DNA of 64,000 nt, from NCBI RefSeq assembly GCF_963678635.1, contig NC_087069.1, positions 38,124,071 to 38,188,070 of the forward strand. Reading direction: 5' to 3'. This DNA comes from Symsagittifera roscoffensis (taxonomy: Eukaryota > Xenacoelomorpha > Acoela > Convolutidae). This document shows, piece by piece, positions 43,371 to 53,078 of this stretch (its first letter is position 1; the number at the start of each line of letters is the position of its first letter). The position numbers were made by a program, and so were the translations under genes. The notes beneath the pieces are model-generated. The model did not search any database. It saw only the letters and a program-made list of their open reading frames with translations, and was not told where the DNA came from.

Positions 43371-46300
43371 ATGGACAATTTCAACCTGGATGAATTGATG
43401 GACCTGGCAGAGGCATATGTAGGACCGATGGTAGATGCGATCTATCGTCGGCTGATCGAACGAGACTTCGCTCTGGAGGACCCAGAGGTGGTCATGTTGC
43501 TGACCGCCCTGATTAACATCTTGGGGCACGACAACCGTGGGGACCGCCCCACGGAAGTCCTGTTGATGGCAGCATATGGAGAAAGAGGAGTACTAGACCG
43601 CCCGAACATGAGAGTGATGAGGTGGAGAAACGGGGCTCTCTCAGGGAGTGACTTGGCGAATGAGCCTGGGTTGGGAAGTTCTAGGACTTACCAACCAGGT
43701 GAGATGCCAATGCCCTCTAAGCCTAAACCTGGGCTGACGAGAATGCATAGGGAAATGAACAGCGAGGCGACCTCGTCTGGTTCACCACTGAGAGCAGCTG
43801 TGCCACCAAAAAGGGCGAAAGTAACGCAGAAGGTTCAGACGAACCAAACCATGCAAGATCTGGACGAGATGAACGATCATCTGAAAAGAACGGAGAAGGA
43901 GTTGAATGATATGACGAAGACCATGCTGGCGGTGGAGGAAGACCGGGACATGTGGAGAAAGTTGTTTGAAGACTGCAACAAAAAGCAGGGTCAAGAGATC
44001 GAACGCTTAAGGCAGGAATACAAAGAGCGATCGGAGCAGGTGGCGTTGACGACGTCCATTGAGAAAGTGATACCTGCAAGGGATATTCCTCGTGGGCAGT
44101 CCCCGTTGGAGCTCTTGACACCTCGAGAAATGAGTCAAACAACGGAGACACGGCTTCCAGCAGAGACGAACCGAGTAACAATCCCGGATCCTAGTGACAC
44201 CTTGGGTGATCCCGTCGTAGAACAGACAGTGAGAAAACTGATAGAGACCGCTGGACGATTGGTCGCTAACAAGAATGCACCAGGTTCCGGGGTGACTGCA
44301 CCCTATGGAACGATTGACGATACGGGCAGAGTACAACTCTCCCAGACAATAATCAGACAAGGGATAAGTGACGTGACGCCACTCAGGGGGAGTTCGAAGA
44401 TCACAGAGAGAAAAGTAAGGAAGATGCCAGCGAAGAAAGTGTCTCGTGTAATGGACGTGCAGAAGAATAATCAATTAAAGTATAATTTCACGGGAGTTCC
44501 GGAGACAGATCCGAGAGCCTGCTTCAATCGAGCTACCTGGAGCCCGGCTGTGAACCTGCAGCAACCACCACTCGGGACATCTCACCTGATATTGGGAGAC
44601 AGCTTAGTCCGAGTGCTAACGAATTTGAGGACCTCATGGGTCACCACGGTGATGGCCTTTGGAGGCGCGACAATTGCCCAATTATACCGGATGGTGGAGC
44701 TGATGAATCCCGGGAGGATACCCAGTGTGATGATATTAGTTGGGACGAATGATATCTCCAAAGGATCAGACGAGCAGGAAGCACAGTTGGAATCAATGAT
44801 GGTGTGTTTGTTCACCATTCTCTGGCAGAAGTTCAGTTGCGCGGTACTGACCGTTTGCACGGTGCCAATGAACGCAAGAAACCTGACAGCATCAGGAAGA
44901 AGGCACAACGAGGGAGTCATGAGATGGAACAACATCTTAAGAAACCTAGCAAATCGAAATGCCGGAAGAATGATCCTTATGGACATTGAACACGAATTGA
45001 GAGCCATGGAGCAAGCCAGACTGACTTCGGATGGCATCCACTTTGACACAATCGAGGGACAAGCTTGGTTGAATCGAGTCTTCCAAGAACGGTTGGACGA
45101 GTTAGAAGCAGAACTCTCTGACACAGGAGTACTGAAGGAAGAGGGAACGGTGAATGATACGGTGATCACTACCTTTGTGCCTCCTAACCTGGAAACGCGT
45201 TTGGGTACAGTCCCAGCCGCAATAAATTACCGGCAACAAAGCTCCAGCGAATCAGGTCGAAGAACTGACGTGCAGGATCGGTTGGGAGAAGCACCGACGA
45301 GGAGGACAATTCATCCTAAGAGAAGGATAGGACCCGTCAACCAACCAAACGAAGGAGTAGCAGGCACGTCCAGATCAGACACTAGATCGGAGACAACGAG
45401 TAGCAGTCGAGAAGAGAGACCGAACAGAGGCTCATTGTTATGGTCTAGACCCATGCCGTCTCCCTGGCACATATACAAAGAAGAACTGATGAAGCTGGAC
45501 CTGCAGAAAGTAAGCTTCATCGAAGATGCAAGGAGGATGCTAAATGGAGCGACGCTATCCGTCAGCAGATTATACTCAATAACCAGCGTAGACTGGTTGA
45601 TAGCCGCTAGCATAAATTTCAGCTCCACGACAGCCTTAAGATTTGCTGACTTGGAAGGACTGCCCTCCAATAACACAATGGGACCTGTGAATGCAAGACC
45701 GTTGCAGGATGTCAGATTGAACCATGAGGAGAGGAATCGTGAGGAAAGGCCAGGAAGATTCCTGACGGCGAGAGCGCCAATTGGACAACACGTGAAGATA
45801 TTCAGGCAACTGACGACACCACCTAGTCATGTGAAGGAGAGAGTATACCCAAAACAAGTGAACCAAGATGGTGATGCCCAGAGATATGGCGGATTGACAG
45901 CAATAAAGAAAGATGAGAGCATCTTCGCCGCCTACGACAAAGCAGAAATGAGAAAGGCCAAGATCATGGTAGTAGCGAATTCAGAGTTCGTGTACACCTC
46001 TAAGTCTTTGTTTTGGCCGGACGTCATAATGCTGGCCGCAGTTGACCTAGACCTATTGCAATCAGTGTCATTGGCTATAGGGGTACAAAGGCAGACAGAA
46101 ATGAACCCGATAACGATTGTGTTTGCTGGCATCAATGACCATCTACACAGTAGAGGTTTTCTGAGCAGGCTCAGAGATCCTGCAACAGCAGAAAACGCAG
46201 TATGGCCCGCGATAAAAGACATCCTGGAGTCAATGGGTGAAGTGGTAGACGCGACAAAGGAGGGAACATTCAACAAAGTGACGTTGAGAGTAGTATTTGC

Positions 46301-49300
46301 GTTGTCTCCGGGATATGCATATCTCCCGGATGGACTGAAATTTGTGTATGCAATGGTAGCCTTACTTTCGGAGGGAAAATATGATGTGATCATATCAGCC
46401 CCGAATCGCATGATAGAAATGGAGAACCTGAGGCCACTTAAGGCTGAACTGCCTGCAGTATGGTCAGATATCTCAAACGCGATGAGAGGGTTCAAGGACC
46501 ACGCGCTACACATGTTGGTGTTGGACGAAGTGCTGGGGTTGGAACTGTCCAACTTCAGTCGGCAACTCAAACTGAAACCAGGAATAGATGACGACCATCG
46601 AGTGATTACGGCAATGTCCAACGACTTGTGGTTCCGAGCAATGGAAGTGGCGAGTGAAGACACGAGAAGAAAGAATTCACTGGAGACGAGAGCTCATCTG
46701 GAAGCGATGGTGCTGAGAACCAAGCCGGAAGCAAACCAGTGGCTACACCTGAATCCGAGAGTAGCGGCATTGGGTGCAGATGCTTTTCAGCAAGGCCCAG
46801 TAATGATCACTAAGATGTACGCCTACTTGTTGAAGGAGGTGAACCTGGCGGAAAATGCCGGAGAAAAGACAGCTGAGTTCGTGAACAGAATGTGTCAGAT
46901 TACTCTGGAAACCTTCTGGACCCAGGAAGTGAAAGGACAGGAGGGATTTGAAAGGACAGACAGCATGCTAGAAGGGTTGGGAGCCGGATGGACCGCGTCC
47001 TTCTTGGCAAAAGTCTACCCGAAAGTCTCGCACTACTTGATAAAGGAATTCCTCCAAGCGGTAGTGAAAGTATCGATAGTGGAATTAATAGCCCTGTTTG
47101 TGACATTTGGAGCGGAGAATTTCGTGAAAGGACCGGTGATACTGCTTACGGATGGAATACAGAACCTGCGACTAGATGGACTTTTGACATTGATCGCAAT
47201 AACCCACGGAAACTTGGGAGGGCTGATGAAACTGGCACGTTGTCCAGAGCAGATGAAAGAGAGAGTGAGGAATCTGGATATGAAGAAATCCACAGACTCG
47301 TGGAACAAAATAAGAGACCTGAGACACACTCTTATCCAGTATCTCTTGCAGCAAAATCGCTTTGGAACCGGAGAAGACGAGACAATTGAAAGAGAGGAAG
47401 ATGTTAGACGACATGTTGGAGGCATGCCGCTGTTAACAGATTTGAGCTTAGCTATGAGAATCGATCCCTTGGCGCTGATCAGAGGAGTCACGGAGTTCGT
47501 GACAGTGATCTATGGACCAGCAGTCACCTTTGCGTTCCCTGACGTTAAAGTGGAAGCATATAGGAGGTCGGTGTTGCACCTGAACCTCATATCGGCAGTG
47601 GACGGTAGTACACTGAACTGGTGTGAGCAGCACGCATTGCGAGAGCTCATGAGTGAAGATCTGTTATTTGATGATCACTTCTGTGACCGCATGGGAGAAG
47701 TAGAAAGAGGGCACATCGAGGTGTTTCCAAAGCTTTGGAATCTGAGGCCCTATGACAAAACGAATGGCGAAATGACCAGAGTGCCTCGTCTCACAGCAGC
47801 GTATCACAAGGTGAGAGAAGAGACGAAGGACTGGGGCGATTACAAGAAGCTACCCGAAGCAATCCCTGAATTCCCTCTGATAAGAAGGATGTTGCTCGGA
47901 GCAGTCTCCGTAGTACAAACTCCTAGGTTGAGAGCATTCGAAACCAATGAAAGGAGAGTAGGGAATTTCTCGGCGACGATGGATCCATACTTCGTGGGGA
48001 GAAATGCCGCCGTGTTACAGTACACACGATTTGCGTACACGGATCAAGCGACGAGAAGGCGAATAAGCAACGCCGCTACTCCCAAGCCTGAAGGATTTGA
48101 TGAGGAATGGAGACGACTAGGCTCAGCTCCAATGAGGATGAGAGGCAGGACTGAATTGCCTGAAGCCTCAGTAATCCTGACTAGTGTGAGAAAAGAGATG
48201 AAAGTTGCGGGAATATTGCAGACGAGAATTTTCCTAGCACCCTTCGGCTGCGAAGAAACTAAAGTGGTCCATGGAGAGGAGGAAGATAAATCAGCCGGTA
48301 CATTGCTCATACCGAGATTCCAGGAAGAAGCTGATGATGACAAACAAGGACCATCGAACTCGAATGGGGACAAGTCAGAAGGAGATGACGGACAGGGTGG
48401 AAACCGTCAGACGGAAGAACCCATGCAACAAGATCAAGCTGGTGGGGAAGACGACAGGGCATCGACAGGAGGAACATCCAGCCTGGATTTCAATATCTTC
48501 AGTGATCTTGAGAATAATGCAGACACGTTGGAAACGACTGAGCCAGCGGATGAAGGCATCTCGACACTGGAACCTCCGTCAGCCTTTGAGGAAATGAAAC
48601 GGAATTTGCCGGAGAGCAGCTCTCCTGGCAATACAAGAAATAACGATCAGAGAATCCTCATGGAATCACCTCGGAGGAGAAGAATAGAGGCCTCAGCCAG
48701 AGTACCTTTCTTGGGAACGCTACCCGAAGAAGAATGGGAAGTACATCACCGAGACCACGAGAGTAGGACGGGATGTAAGCTGGACAGAGTGGCGTTCATG
48801 GAAGAAGTCTGGACTGTGATTCAGAGCTATGGGACCCAGTCCATTCTCAAAACAGGTCTCAATCAACCCTTGATGAGAGAAGTACTTGACAAGCTTGATG
48901 AGTGTGAAGGGAGACTGAGTGTGTTATTGATCGACTCGGCCACTGATGAGAGTGAAGCGAATTCTCCCATCAAGATGACACCGCAGGACAATGAAGGAGA
49001 GGTGGTGTACCTGTCAAGGACCAGGAGAGGAACGATGCGATCGAAAATGGTGATTGATAAAATCAATGCGATGAAAATGAAGTTAGGCAGCAGAGTGATG
49101 CCGAAGAGGATTGGAAAGACGAAAGTGGATTCGGAAATATCGATGAAAGCTGGTAACTCAGCGAAAAGAAAACGAGTTGAGGAAGTCATGGATTTGGGGC
49201 AAGGTGATTACCAATTGTCTGGCACAGATAGAATATTAACTGATATAGCGATGGTGCCACCCATTCTCATGGCGGGGTTAAAGTCAACTGGTTATAAATC

Positions 49301-49787
49301 CAAAAGGAGTGACCGCACTCTGACTGGAGCGACTTTAGAAATGGAAATACTCAGTCAATGTGGAGAGAGTAAAATGAGGGACTTCAAGCCATCTCCCATG
49401 AATCATGGAAAGGGAAGTGTTGCAGGACAACTAACACCAGTGGAATACAACAGACTGACAGTGTCTGAGACAGTGTCGATAGATGAACCCACCGGTGGAT
49501 ACATGGAGATGTTGGAATACCGGAACTCGGCTAGAGGGTATGTAATGGCCCTGGAAGAGGAAAAAGCCATGGAGGGTTATCTGGAAACAATGTTGCAAGG
49601 CACCACCCTCAAGCAGAAGGCGTACGGAACTTTGGCGTCGTCTGACATACAGGCGGAGACGATCGAGCAGTTGGTGAGCCTTCCATGGAAAGCAGTAGTA
49701 TTGAGGTATTTCGAAGAGGAAATGAGGACTACGCCAAGAATACATGCTCTCGTACGGAATTACAACTCAGGCTCGCCTGGTGCATGA
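43371..49787 (+). CDS. ORF2 of the giant element: 2138-aa protein with coiled coil and SGNH/GDSL-hydrolase-like domain
   Basis: Starts MDNFNLDELMDLAEAY. About residues 158-225 form a charged coiled coil. Residues 403-575 match SGNH hydrolases: LILGDSLVRV (block I Ser ~410), AFGGATIAQL (block II), MILVGTNDISKG (block III) and DGIHFD (block V, His ~556). About residues 864-930 contain a second GxND-like stretch (ITIVFAGINDHLHSRG) that may be a degenerate repeat of the same fold. Residues about 930-1640 are mostly helical and unrecognised. About 1640-1770 is acidic and low-complexity, followed by a basic tail. No signal peptide or convincing membrane anchor is visible, so it is not an envelope protein. 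It ends in an ATGA overlap with ORF3. CR1-type LINE ORF1 proteins also carry esterase domains, so capture from one is possible. Confidence 0.85.
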   Translation: MDNFNLDELMDLAEAYVGPMVDAIYRRLIERDFALEDPEVVMLLTALINILGHDNRGDRPTEVLLMAAYGERGVLDRPNMRVMRWRNGALSGSDLANEPGLGSSRTYQPGEMPMPSKPKPGLTRMHREMNSEATSSGSPLRAAVPPKRAKVTQKVQTNQTMQDLDEMNDHLKRTEKELNDMTKTMLAVEEDRDMWRKLFEDCNKKQGQEIERLRQEYKERSEQVALTTSIEKVIPARDIPRGQSPLELLTPREMSQTTETRLPAETNRVTIPDPSDTLGDPVVEQTVRKLIETAGRLVANKNAPGSGVTAPYGTIDDTGRVQLSQTIIRQGISDVTPLRGSSKITERKVRKMPAKKVSRVMDVQKNNQLKYNFTGVPETDPRACFNRATWSPAVNLQQPPLGTSHLILGDSLVRVLTNLRTSWVTTVMAFGGATIAQLYRMVELMNPGRIPSVMILVGTNDISKGSDEQEAQLESMMVCLFTILWQKFSCAVLTVCTVPMNARNLTASGRRHNEGVMRWNNILRNLANRNAGRMILMDIEHELRAMEQARLTSDGIHFDTIEGQAWLNRVFQERLDELEAELSDTGVLKEEGTVNDTVITTFVPPNLETRLGTVPAAINYRQQSSSESGRRTDVQDRLGEAPTRRTIHPKRRIGPVNQPNEGVAGTSRSDTRSETTSSSREERPNRGSLLWSRPMPSPWHIYKEELMKLDLQKVSFIEDARRMLNGATLSVSRLYSITSVDWLIAASINFSSTTALRFADLEGLPSNNTMGPVNARPLQDVRLNHEERNREERPGRFLTARAPIGQHVKIFRQLTTPPSHVKERVYPKQVNQDGDAQRYGGLTAIKKDESIFAAYDKAEMRKAKIMVVANSEFVYTSKSLFWPDVIMLAAVDLDLLQSVSLAIGVQRQTEMNPITIVFAGINDHLHSRGFLSRLRDPATAENAVWPAIKDILESMGEVVDATKEGTFNKVTLRVVFALSPGYAYLPDGLKFVYAMVALLSEGKYDVIISAPNRMIEMENLRPLKAELPAVWSDISNAMRGFKDHALHMLVLDEVLGLELSNFSRQLKLKPGIDDDHRVITAMSNDLWFRAMEVASEDTRRKNSLETRAHLEAMVLRTKPEANQWLHLNPRVAALGADAFQQGPVMITKMYAYLLKEVNLAENAGEKTAEFVNRMCQITLETFWTQEVKGQEGFERTDSMLEGLGAGWTASFLAKVYPKVSHYLIKEFLQAVVKVSIVELIALFVTFGAENFVKGPVILLTDGIQNLRLDGLLTLIAITHGNLGGLMKLARCPEQMKERVRNLDMKKSTDSWNKIRDLRHTLIQYLLQQNRFGTGEDETIEREEDVRRHVGGMPLLTDLSLAMRIDPLALIRGVTEFVTVIYGPAVTFAFPDVKVEAYRRSVLHLNLISAVDGSTLNWCEQHALRELMSEDLLFDDHFCDRMGEVERGHIEVFPKLWNLRPYDKTNGEMTRVPRLTAAYHKVREETKDWGDYKKLPEAIPEFPLIRRMLLGAVSVVQTPRLRAFETNERRVGNFSATMDPYFVGRNAAVLQYTRFAYTDQATRRRISNAATPKPEGFDEEWRRLGSAPMRMRGRTELPEASVILTSVRKEMKVAGILQTRIFLAPFGCEETKVVHGEEEDKSAGTLLIPRFQEEADDDKQGPSNSNGDKSEGDDGQGGNRQTEEPMQQDQAGGEDDRASTGGTSSLDFNIFSDLENNADTLETTEPADEGISTLEPPSAFEEMKRNLPESSSPGNTRNNDQRILMESPRRRRIEASARVPFLGTLPEEEWEVHHRDHESRTGCKLDRVAFMEEVWTVIQSYGTQSILKTGLNQPLMREVLDKLDECEGRLSVLLIDSATDESEANSPIKMTPQDNEGEVVYLSRTRRGTMRSKMVIDKINAMKMKLGSRVMPKRIGKTKVDSEISMKAGNSAKRKRVEEVMDLGQGDYQLSGTDRILTDIAMVPPILMAGLKSTGYKSKRSDRTLTGATLEMEILSQCGESKMRDFKPSPMNHGKGSVAGQLTPVEYNRLTVSETVSIDEPTGGYMEMLEYRNSARGYVMALEEEKAMEGYLETMLQGTTLKQKAYGTLASSDIQAETIEQLVSLPWKAVVLRYFEEEMRTTPRIHALVRNYNSGSPGA

Positions 49788-52258
49788 TGGGACTGACTCG
49801 CGAAGAATATGATTCAGAAGAAAGGAAGAGATCAAAAGAGGAAAAAGTTTTCCTTATGACGAATCTGAGGGATCTGATAGTCCAGGAGGGAGCAGCAGTA
49901 GCGTGTGCAAAGCGGAGAGACGCTCTCTGTTTCATTCGATTCCTGATAGAGCAGATTTCAGTACCTGCATTAAGCACTTGTGTTAAAATGTTGAAGGAAG
50001 GCGATGAGCGAACGAAAGCCATGTTCTTGCTAGCAATGCTGGATATGCAGCAAAGTAAACCGATGAGGGTGAACATGAAAGAACCTGAAGAATTGGAACC
50101 CATGAAAAAGATAGACGAGATCAGGAGATTCTCAAACAAGGAGTTGAGGCTCACTAAAGAATCTATGGGAGCATTGCCGAAATCCAGTGAATACTGTGGA
50201 CCGATCAAGAAGAAGTCATATAGCTATGTATCCGGGATTATAGGGATGGCATACAATCCTTTCCTGAGTGAAGACATACGTGATTGCTTCTTTGATTATG
50301 AGCAGGCGGTGTTACTAAGATTCTGGACGTCCAGAATTGTGACGACTAAGAGCGTTAACAATCCACAGGCCAAATTGGGATTGGTCTTGGAAGAAGAGGT
50401 GACTGCACCTTCAGTACCAAAATCCGACAAGAGAGTGGAATTTGGGTTGGGATTCTCAGATGAATTACTGAGAACGAGCTTGATGGCAGTGTGGGAATTG
50501 ATGAAGCCATCGTGGTGTCCTAGTCCCAACGCTGACTCAATATTACGGGCGACACAGGACATACAGAGGGAACTGAATGCGGACTGTAACCTGCGTGACC
50601 TCAACATCATACATAATGTGATGACAACAGCCTCTAAGAGCAACGGAGAAGATGGAGTGGAGTTGCCTGGCTGGGGACCAGAAGACTGGGTCAAACCTGG
50701 TAGCTGTCTGGCGGAAGTCTGTGGACTAGAGGGTCACGTTTGTGGAAGTCTAGACTGTGTGAAAACCCTGGAGAAACAACACAAGCAGTTGACGGTATTG
50801 TTTGGAAATGTAGTGATGAAAGCAAGAACGGAAACGGAACTGATAGCAGATTGCCATGGAGGAACCGATGTGAATCTAGTGACAGCACTAGGATTCTACA
50901 GCATGTTTGGTTCTTTAGAGTCACTATTGAATCTAGAACAGAAACATGAGATGGTCACAGCCATCAGCGTAGAGGTATTCCCAGGAGTTCTGCAGACTGA
51001 GCAGAAGTATATAGGAAAATGGAGGGAAGCAATCGAAACGGAGATGAACATCAGACACAGCGAAACTTATTGTAGACCATCAGGAGCACGATATTTGGTG
51101 GGTTCAACGTTGGCTCCAATGTGCAAGAGCAGATACCCTGTACATTTCGTGGCTGTGGACGTGAAGAGTACAAGAACGATCGTGGATCAAGCTTTCTCAG
51201 TGCCAAAGTGCGTGAGATTGGCGAGAATGTCTGAAAAGTCTTACGAGTTACTATGTAAGATGTTCTCAGCAGTCCCAGAAAGAACCAAAGAGGAGTTGGA
51301 GTCAATACTAGGAAAGAAGTTCATGGGATATGTGAGCGGGAACTTCAGTGACTTCGAAAAACAGAAACAGAGAGGATCAACTGTCTCGGATTACAATGCA
51401 GTAGATGAGAATGATGAAATCCACCGAGTGATGATGGAAGTGGAACCATTGCTGGAAGCTTCGGGAAAACGTAATTGGAGGAGCATCATGTTGACACATG
51501 ACGAGTTTCCTTGCCACTGCTTGCTGCAGACCTGGTGGTATCCCAAGCGTAGTAATCTGGTGTTGATCTGGGACTCTGGAGAGCTGCTTTCCATGGGTTT
51601 ACCAGATTCATCACAGCCTATAACGATAGTGATAGTGGGAGTTATGATGGCGATGCGATGGCTGGAAGCTCATGTGAGAGGAAATAATAGACAGGAGGCA
51701 CCGACGAGAGAACAATTGCAGAAGTTGGATTGTCTAAAAGATTTGGATCTTTTTGAGACAATGTGCAAAGTTCTAAACATTCCGATGGAAGTGAAGAAGA
51801 TATGGGCAAGAAAACGATTGATGCCATGGTTCAGAGCTAACATGACTGCATGGTTGTACGAGTATGCGAAAAAGCATATGTCGAAACATGGCAGAGTGTA
51901 CAGTGAATATCAGCTGGACATTGGGGCAGGAGCTTTCAAGCGAGCTTTCGTGGCCCATCGGAATGCAGTGACCACCGCTGTGAAAAGAATTTCCAGGACG
52001 AGCGAGCGTAGTGGAAATGAGAAGGCAGAGATGCTGAAAGAAGATTTGGAAAGAAACGTGGCGTTGTGTCTCCACAACAGCTTCTGTAGAAACAGAGAAT
52101 CAAACGTGGATCCCCTACCTTGCTGTAAACAGAGGGTGGAAGAGCAGAAGTGTTGGAGGACGGCTTCCAACAGCGTCAGGATAGTCAATGACGTGCTACA
52201 AGACACGGAGACCGAGAGTGCAGAGTCAGCGTCACAGGAGGAGGAAATGGAGCATTGA
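49685..52258 (+). CDS. ORF3 of the giant element: unrecognised 824-857-aa protein
   Basis: The frame has an ATG at 49685 inside ORF2 and a pair of ATGs at 49784 and 49787; the first of these overlaps the ORF2 stop as ATGA, so 49784 is a likely reinitiation start. The protein is helical, with a Cys/His cluster (CLAEVCGLEGHVCGSLDC) near residues 345-362 of the longer form. It also has a mixed alpha/beta stretch (VHFVAVDVKSTRTIVDQ, later ITIVIVGVMMAMRW) and an acidic C-terminus. I recognise no family. Frame, base composition and adjacency say it belongs to the element. It may once have been continuous with ORF2. Confidence 0.8.
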   Translation: MESSSIEVFRRGNEDYAKNTCSRTELQLRLAWCMMGLTREEYDSEERKRSKEEKVFLMTNLRDLIVQEGAAVACAKRRDALCFIRFLIEQISVPALSTCVKMLKEGDERTKAMFLLAMLDMQQSKPMRVNMKEPEELEPMKKIDEIRRFSNKELRLTKESMGALPKSSEYCGPIKKKSYSYVSGIIGMAYNPFLSEDIRDCFFDYEQAVLLRFWTSRIVTTKSVNNPQAKLGLVLEEEVTAPSVPKSDKRVEFGLGFSDELLRTSLMAVWELMKPSWCPSPNADSILRATQDIQRELNADCNLRDLNIIHNVMTTASKSNGEDGVELPGWGPEDWVKPGSCLAEVCGLEGHVCGSLDCVKTLEKQHKQLTVLFGNVVMKARTETELIADCHGGTDVNLVTALGFYSMFGSLESLLNLEQKHEMVTAISVEVFPGVLQTEQKYIGKWREAIETEMNIRHSETYCRPSGARYLVGSTLAPMCKSRYPVHFVAVDVKSTRTIVDQAFSVPKCVRLARMSEKSYELLCKMFSAVPERTKEELESILGKKFMGYVSGNFSDFEKQKQRGSTVSDYNAVDENDEIHRVMMEVEPLLEASGKRNWRSIMLTHDEFPCHCLLQTWWYPKRSNLVLIWDSGELLSMGLPDSSQPITIVIVGVMMAMRWLEAHVRGNNRQEAPTREQLQKLDCLKDLDLFETMCKVLNIPMEVKKIWARKRLMPWFRANMTAWLYEYAKKHMSKHGRVYSEYQLDIGAGAFKRAFVAHRNAVTTAVKRISRTSERSGNEKAEMLKEDLERNVALCLHNSFCRNRESNVDPLPCCKQRVEEQKCWRTASNSVRIVNDVLQDTETESAESASQEEEMEH

Positions 52259-53078
52259 TGAATGGTCGAGAAAACAAGAGGCAACAAGAAAGAAAATTAG
52301 AAGAATTTAGAAGTTTTAGAACTTCTAAACGACGAAAAAAGAAGAGAACAAAGAAATAATGAAGAAAAGTTAAAACTCAAAATTGTTTTATGTGTGTGAA
52401 AAACTCAAGTGAGAAACCAAGCAACCAAGTTGTAATTGAAAACTGAAACATTTAAGTTGAGTTTGGAAATTGTTGCATTTATAAATTTGCATTTTGGTTT
52501 TAGTTGAAGTGGCTTTAGAGACACTCACTTATTATTTATTTAGAAAGGCTTGAGGGAAGAGTATATTTAAATATTCCAGCCTGCATGATTGTTTTTAATC
52601 ACTTAGGAAGACTGATCACTTTGTGGTGACATGAAAAACTTGAGTAACTTCTTGAGGAGGGAGGTTGTTGCATTGTTCTTTCTAACCACAAAGTTTCTTA
52701 GTTTTAATATTCAGGACAATAAACAAGCAAGATTTCCGAAGGAAAGGAGCATAGTAGGATAATTTTAGCTTGTTGGTTGGCAGGACTGTCCTGCAAGCCA
52801 ACACCTTTTAAACCTAGGAGAAAAAGTTTCAATCGGGATATTGACACTGGAAGTCAGAAAATATGTTTTATCTTAAGTCATATCCTCAATGTGCAGATTA
52901 ATGAAAGAATTTGAAGGCTATAGTGATGTAGTATGATGCCATTTATATTCTGCAGTGAGTCGATGTGACGTAGGTAAAAGTAATTTCGTGCATTTTGTAA
53001 ATTCTGTTCGATGACACTGTAACCATTTAGAACATTGCGCGATTCAATGAGGACATTGACCGGACTGTCCGGGGAGTA
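52259..53078 (+). other. 3' non-coding region and candidate polypurine tract
   Basis: 0.8 kb after ORF3, AT-rich. It contains GAGGAGGGAGG near 52653 (a long purine run, too far from the LTR to be the main tract) and AATAAA near 52720. Immediately before the 3' LTR is GTCCGGGGAGTA, where GGGGAG (53071-53076) is a short candidate polypurine tract that also echoes the leader motif. Confidence 0.5.

Noticed and set aside
43371-49787. ORF2 as a retroviral-type envelope gene because of its post-pol position
   Set aside because: No signal peptide, no clear membrane anchor and no furin-like site; the recognisable part is a coiled coil plus SGNH-like hydrolase.
33577-52287. Many open frames of 60-240 codons antisense or out of frame within the giant element
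   Set aside because: All overlap the long plus-strand ORFs, lack motifs and are expected shadows of GC-balanced coding sequence.
52651-52663. GAGGAGGGAGG as the main polypurine tract
   Set aside because: It is about 420 bases upstream of the 3' LTR; the plus-strand primer must abut the LTR. It might be a secondary tract.
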